Assembly: GCA_959347315.1 (NCBI GenBank)
Contig: OY365819.1
Coordinates: 18,701,119 to 18,765,118, forward strand
Direction of reading: 5' to 3'
DNA length: 64,000 bases
Source: Bimastos eiseni
Taxonomy: Eukaryota > Annelida > Clitellata > Crassiclitellata > Lumbricidae
Position 1 is the first letter of the stretch, and every line of letters begins with the position of its first letter. The notes under the pieces are model-generated. The model worked only from the letters and a program-made list of their open reading frames with translations, had not been told where the DNA came from and ran no database searches. A program made the position numbers and the translations under genes. Shown here in pieces: positions 58,885 to 64,000 of the stretch.

Positions 58885-58978
58885 CATGTGTTTATATATA
58901 TATATATGTTTGTATATATATGTATGTATGTATATATGTTTGTATATATATATATGTTTGTATATGCGTGCATCCATG
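58885..58978. repeat. (TATATG)/(TATG) microsatellite
   Basis: GTTTGTATATATATG-type units; Tyr/Val/Cys frames are artefacts. Confidence 0.92.
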
Positions 58979-59494
58979 TACTCAATCAATCAGTTCTTTA
59001 TTGTTTACTGAAGAAAGTGGATACCTATTCAGACAAGTGCGAAAGTGATAAATTGGAAGCATCCATGCAATGAACAAAAGCCTCAGAGGGAATTCTGCAC
59101 CATGGGACTTGACTTCAATGGATGCAGCTCAGAGCCTCCGACCATAACACGAATCAAGAGACGAACTACTCAGATCTTCTGCTGTTGACACACATTCACC
59201 TTGGTATGCAGAGTGTCCTCACTCCCCACCCGGCAAAGGGTCAATGTAGGTTGAAACCCTCTCAGACAGGGCTAATTGCCTCAAGACCAGAGCTTCGGGA
59301 ATTATTAGAATGGGTAAGTACTAAAGTTTGGAGATGTTTATAGGACTGGCAATTAACTAGATTGCGTCCTACATCATAAATGCGCTATATAAAAGTAATA
59401 GGATTTTATATACATATCGTCTGCCAACTAATATATATCTATTTATACTGAACACTGAAAACCCACGATTATACCCCGCATAATTATATATATA

Positions 59495-59615
59495 TATATA
59501 TATCAATGTGTAAAGCACTTAATTTTACCCGCGGGTCCCATCGCACTGTGAGCGCCTCTGATTAGGTTGTACTGCGAGTGGCGCTATAGCAATCTGTAAA
59601 TGTAGTACAATACAG
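59495..59615 (+). mobile_element. L2-like SINE/LINE 3' end
   Basis: TGTAAAGCACTTAATTTTAC ... GAGTGGCGCTATAGCAAT... TGTAAATGTA. The TGTAAAGC(A/G)CTT plus GGCGCTATA pairing is typical of L2-tail elements. From memory of the family. Confidence 0.55.
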
Positions 59616-59899
59616 TGAGCGAGTGACTTAATACATATGGGTTGTTTTTACTCTAGCCTGAAGGAACCGGAAAGTGAAGGATCGATGGGTGATAAATTCG
59701 ATTTTGGTAGAAAGAGGGGAAGGTGTTCTTAACCCCAAGTGATCTGCATTCGCCATCGTTCTTACGACGGATATTATTAAGAACGAGGCGTGTGAAAGAA
59801 TGGTGAAGAGATGAGGAGGGAAGAGAGAGACTTAATGGAAGGCGAAATGTTTGGAGGGCAGAGGGTGGGAGCGAAGGAGAGAGGAAGAGCGAGAGACAA

Positions 59900-60840
59900 A
59901 GAAAGAAAGGGACAGACAGATAGGCAGACAGACAAACAGGCAGACAGACAGACAGACAAAGAGGGAGAAAGGTGACGAATAGACTAATCGAGGCAGTTTC
60001 ATGCGTCGCTTGTTATCAATCGCTCGCCACTTACAGACAGGCTTACAGACACACGTGTAAACAGGCACATGTACACGCATATGCGTAGACATGCAGGCAC
60101 GCATACAGGCAGACATACAGGAAAAGACACATACAGACCTTGCTGATGCAGCCTTTTGATAAATCGATGTTACGATGTATGCATGATGAACGAAAACAAA
60201 CAGACAGGAAGAGATTCAGGCATGAGACATGGAGACTCACAATACAAACGCACAAGCATCATAGACACACGTACACGCAGACGTGCATCTAAACGTACAG
60301 AAAAGCATACGTCACACGTGCAGGTCATGGATTTTATTGATCCATCCAAAGGATCGACGAAACGAACCGAACAGGAAGACATACAAACAAACGAACAGAC
60401 AGAAGGAGGAGGAAGCAGACATACACTGATTCTCATTTGACTCTCATTCTGAGCAGTTATATAGCGCCTCTTTCAGAAACCTACTAAGGAGCACTCTCAG
60501 CCAAACCACGACTAACGATGAAAGACTGGAGCGACTCGAAAGACCCTGACGCAAGCAAACAAACAACCGGATCAGCGAGGGAAGGCGGCCAGACAGACAG
60601 ACAACCATTGAAATAGGCAAAATGAGTCAGATAAAGAGACAGAGACAGATACAGACACGGAGGCAAAGACAGAGACAGAGACAGATCCAAATACCAAATG
60701 TAGATATAGAGACAGATATAGAGACAAAGACAGAAACGGAAACAGAAATAGAAACAGATACAGAGACAGAGACAGATACAGAAGCAGAGGTAGTAGCAGT
60801 GTCAGATACATAGACAAACACAGAGACGGACACTGACCGA
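59900..60840. repeat. CAGACAGA and CAGAGA rich low-complexity region
   Basis: (CAGA)n at 59910-59960, scattered ACAGACAGG from 60030 to 60310, and (ACAGAG)n-type sequence at 60625-60825, with a GCGCCTCTTTCAGAAA SINE tail at about 60462. No gene seen. Confidence 0.75.
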
Positions 60841-61257
60841 TAAACAGGGAGCAGAATGCATATACGTGACTGTTTAGCTGATGAAAATGAAGCCTAAAAG
60901 CTTCTAATCCCGTGAGAGGAACATTTAGACTGGCCACGCATTGACATTGATTTTCCAGACTCACTAAGAGCCAATCTGTAGAATGTTCTGTCAATTTGAA
61001 GAAATCAGAGTGATCATGTTGTATGCATTTGTACGATTATGTATGTATTATGTATGTATGTATGTATACATATCGTGTGTTGTACGCATTCATGCCTGAT
61101 GGTACGTATGTCCTGGATTGTATGATGTACGAATGCATGTGTATGTAGGTTATTAATGGTTCACAGGTTTAGAAGTTCATAAACTATTTTATGGACAACA
61201 GCGATGTGTATGCCTACATATATAATCATGTGTTCAGAGTGCAGTCATGGATATAAC

Positions 61258-61556
61258 CAGAGGTGTAACAAGGTTTTGAAAAGTGGGGAGGGGGGCATAA
61301 TTTCTAAAATATTACGCAAAGCGCTAACATTTTTTGCTCCCCACTTTTTGAATTTTGCCTCTCCAAAAATTTGAAAAATAGGGGCACAAATAATTTTAAC
61401 AAAGGTAATCTTAAAAAGCCATTGAATAAACATAAAAAGGAATCGATTTGGGGGGCCACATGGGGGGCACTGAGCACTAAAACTGGGGGCCTTGTCCACC
61501 AGTTTTGAAACTGAGGGGGCCGGTGCCCCCACTGCCCCCCGCTTGTTACTCCCCTG
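61258..61556. mobile_element. hAT-like MITE, family 6
   Basis: CAGAGGTGTAACAAGG at the left and (reverse-complemented) CAGGGGAGTAACAAGC at the right; flanks GATATAAC (61250-61257) and GACATAAC (61557-61564), 7 of 8. 299 bp with G-run-rich interior, no transposase. Confidence 0.87.
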
Positions 61557-61569
61557 GACATAACTATGT

Positions 61570-62330
61570 ATATATATAAATATAAAATATATCGAAAATA
61601 TGCAGAGAAGACCGAAAGTCATACAAAATATAGGATCCTTGCTATTAATAAATGTTATTTAATGAAGAATTCATATAATGCCACCATTTGTGTCTGCTAG
61701 AAAACCCATCGTCATCGTTCTCTGAGGCATAAATATTTTGGTTGAACAGTAAACAGTCTGAAGTGATAATTCCTTTTTCATCGGCGATGTGCTTTAATCT
61801 CTCTTAATAAATCACTTCTTTGTTGTGCCGCGTTTTTAATTGAAATGTCAGATTGACGAATACATTAGGTCTACTCATATTATTCTTCCATTCTTCGATT
61901 GTTGTGTGAGACAATACAGTGTGAAACTATAAATCCAGATTTCGGATCTTCAAATCCTCCTAAAGACGGGACAAAATTCTATCAAGAATCTTGGCCATCT
62001 AACTATCATGTATTGACCTGAAAGACGGTCAAATGCACATTGAACTCTCAGTAGAATGACCAGACAGCGACGCATGTGCCGAGGCTAAGAAAATGACGTC
62101 GCTAACACATGCATTGACAACAAATTGAAGTCTTTGTTTTTGCGAAAAGAATCGTCCCTTAAGCTAGCAATTGGATAGCATTGGATATAAAATTATGAAG
62201 TGCTATAGCGATTCCAATTTCTTAGCTTCGGCTTATAAGAAAGAGATGGTCAGTGTCTCACCGCCTCATCATAAAAACCGACAGTTTTCTTTGGAAGAGT
62301 TTTTCAGGGCGCCCCTTAAAAATGAGAAAT
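61570..62330. other. Intergenic, no gene seen
   Basis: AT-rich unique sequence; no frame or repeat recognised. Confidence 0.55.
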
Positions 62331-62334
62331 GGAT

Positions 62335-62773
62335 AAACATACCAGTTCTATATAGCCAACTCTAGTGGCTCCCGTTCTTGCCACTCGTAACGATCGGCAA
62401 TACGCGGGAAGAGAAGAACTCTCAGACCTTGAAACTTTCAATCTGATTTCATTGGATTCAATATTCGCTTAGTAAAAGAAAACAAAACAGCTCGCCCCAC
62501 ATTTCACCCATAGATTCAACCTCTTCTCCCCTTTCACTATCCTCTGCTACTTTCCACTCCCTACTGAAAACCGAACTAATCGAGTTGTCCTATCCAGATT
62601 CTACTCCTGCGCCACCATATACATGACTACCTTCATCACGGACAACCACCGTGGCACCATACTGACCCCTCGGTTTAAACTATCGTCTCCTAGACGTGGT
62701 TCTTGTGTGCGCTGATAAATTTTCGAATATTTACATTACATTACATAGTTGGCTATATAGAACTGGTATGTTT
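62335..62773. repeat. Element bounded by 27-bp perfect inverted repeats
   Basis: The arm at 62335-62361 (core ACCAGTTCTATATAGCCAAC) has an exact reverse complement at 62747-62773, bracketing about 385 bp of unrelated sequence. No obvious target duplication. Suggests a young TIR element or a local inversion duplication. Confidence 0.88.
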
Positions 62774-63522
62774 TACAAGCTGTCACAACCGAAACTTAGT
62801 TTACTCTGGGGCTAATATTCCATATTAGTTCTAGGTTTACAATAATATTAACCAACCAACCATTTTTTATTGCATTCCTCAACCGAAGATTTTACTTATA
62901 TAGTATAAGTAAAATAGTATATATAATAGCATTAATAGTATTATATAGTATAGTATAAGTATAATATATTCAGACTGAATCAAACACATACATGTATGCA
63001 TGATGCATGCATATACACGATTACACATACATTCATTTATAAATATTGTTCCAAACCCGGCAATCCAGTGAACTTCAGGGTCATTATTCCATTACCACTG
63101 TATCTAATCTATCGCAGTAAATGTGTCTATACAGTATACGGTGGACGAGACGTACAATTCCGATCGTCTTTGGGTAGTAAGGCAAATCCATTGGTTTCTA
63201 TATAGATCGTAAAATGTAGACCTACTTGTTCAAGCGAGCGGTGTAGCCTTTGCTTAGTTAGTTTAGGTCGTAGGTTCATATTATGTTGATAATTGATAAG
63301 AAGTGACGATGCTGATTTTTGTATTGCGCGACAGATGTTGCAGGAAGCTGGTAAACTTCCGACAGTTGGTGACCTCTGACTCTGAAGGAGATTTTTATAG
63401 AAACGTTACTCCAGTTATCTGCACGGCGGAACATTTGGCCAAAAATTCATTCCGTGCGAGAGTTTGTAAAGAAGTGGAATGATCTGAATGATAGTACTGT
63501 CTCAGTAATAGAAGTAATTTCA

Positions 63523-63604
63523 GTCTAAGGACACCGAGTGATAATGAAGATTATTAGCGTCGCTCTCCTTTTCTATCAAGGCTTGGAGCTGGTAATGACA
63601 TAGT
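63523..63604 (-). mobile_element. RTE-like interspersed repeat, copy 8
   Basis: Plus strand: GACACCGAGTGATAATGAAG, TTATTAGCGTCGCTCTCCTT, TCTATCAAGGCTTGGAGCTG. Collinear with the other minus-strand copies. Confidence 0.68.
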
Positions 63605-63737
63605 GCAAGTAATGACGAAGTTTACTGTCTCAATAGCCTTTTTGAGAAAGATAGGATAATTGCGACATCAGGCTTTTGAGATTAAATTTGCGGTAGTTTT
63701 AAGTACTTCTAACACAGTCTTACGAACCACTTAGACC

Positions 63738-63822
63738 ATATTTATGCTATGTTATGTTAAGCAATGTAATGTAATGCCTTGTCATGTCATGCCATGCCAT
63801 GTCATGTTATGTTCTGACCAGT
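63738..63822. repeat. (ATGTC)n/(ATGTT) pentanucleotide repeat
   Basis: About fifteen imperfect 5-bp units (TGTTATGTTA, CATGTCATGCC). Confidence 0.9.
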
Positions 63823-64000
63823 AATTAATCAACATGTATGCCAATCAGAGGCGCCACTCTTCTTTTCTATTCAAAGAACCAATTGCTTATTTGAGTGATT
63901 TCCTGTAATGTTCGTCTTTGCGGAAAACTGTTAATACCATCTGCACTAGATGACGTCAACGAGCGCCAGAAAGGTATGTAGGCGTTTTTAATAGACGGAG

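Overview
This is eukaryotic, almost certainly metazoan, DNA. Genes are split by GT-AG introns, intergenic space is AT-rich and full of microsatellites, SINEs and MITEs, and no bacterial gene arrangement is present. The two recognisable proteins (ribosomal protein eL8/RPL7A and a galanin/allatostatin-A type peptide GPCR) and the repeat style fit a marine invertebrate bilaterian. A lophotrochozoan such as a mollusc is a reasonable guess, but the sequence alone does not settle the phylum.

Layout. 1-1380 is a long tetranucleotide/octanucleotide array. 1850-2571 looks like a decayed hAT-type element. 3100-9680 is a complete RPL7A gene with seven coding exons encoding 264 residues. It has an E-box and a pyrimidine tract at the probable start, and a poly(A) signal. 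Introns 3 and 4 each carry a duplicated pair of box C/D snoRNAs. The intron 3 pair has a guide fitting the 18S site that SNORD36 modifies in mammals, where the host gene is also RPL7A. Intron 1 holds two near-perfect palindromes and intron 2 holds a MITE with a 9-bp target duplication.

9.7-54 kb has no protein gene I can defend. It is a mosaic of non-autonomous DNA transposons (several with intact CAG...CTG ends and 8-bp target duplications), an RTE-like repeat family with eight copies across the window, tRNA-derived SINEs, reverse-transcriptase relics near 15.3 and 49.5 kb, local duplications (32.4/33.4/34.4 kb), fold-back structures and very large low-complexity tracts. Nearly all long open frames here are translations of simple repeats.

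54276-55481 is an intact single-exon rhodopsin-class GPCR, GC-rich against its surroundings, with Ile in place of the Asp of the DRY motif. A roughly 16-bp minisatellite begins almost directly after its stop codon. 55.5-64 kb is again repeats, including two further MITEs with target duplications and a 27-bp perfect inverted repeat at 62335-62773.

The two genes have no evident functional link. The best-supported unusual content is the duplicated snoRNA cluster and the set of hAT-like MITE families with readable target duplications.
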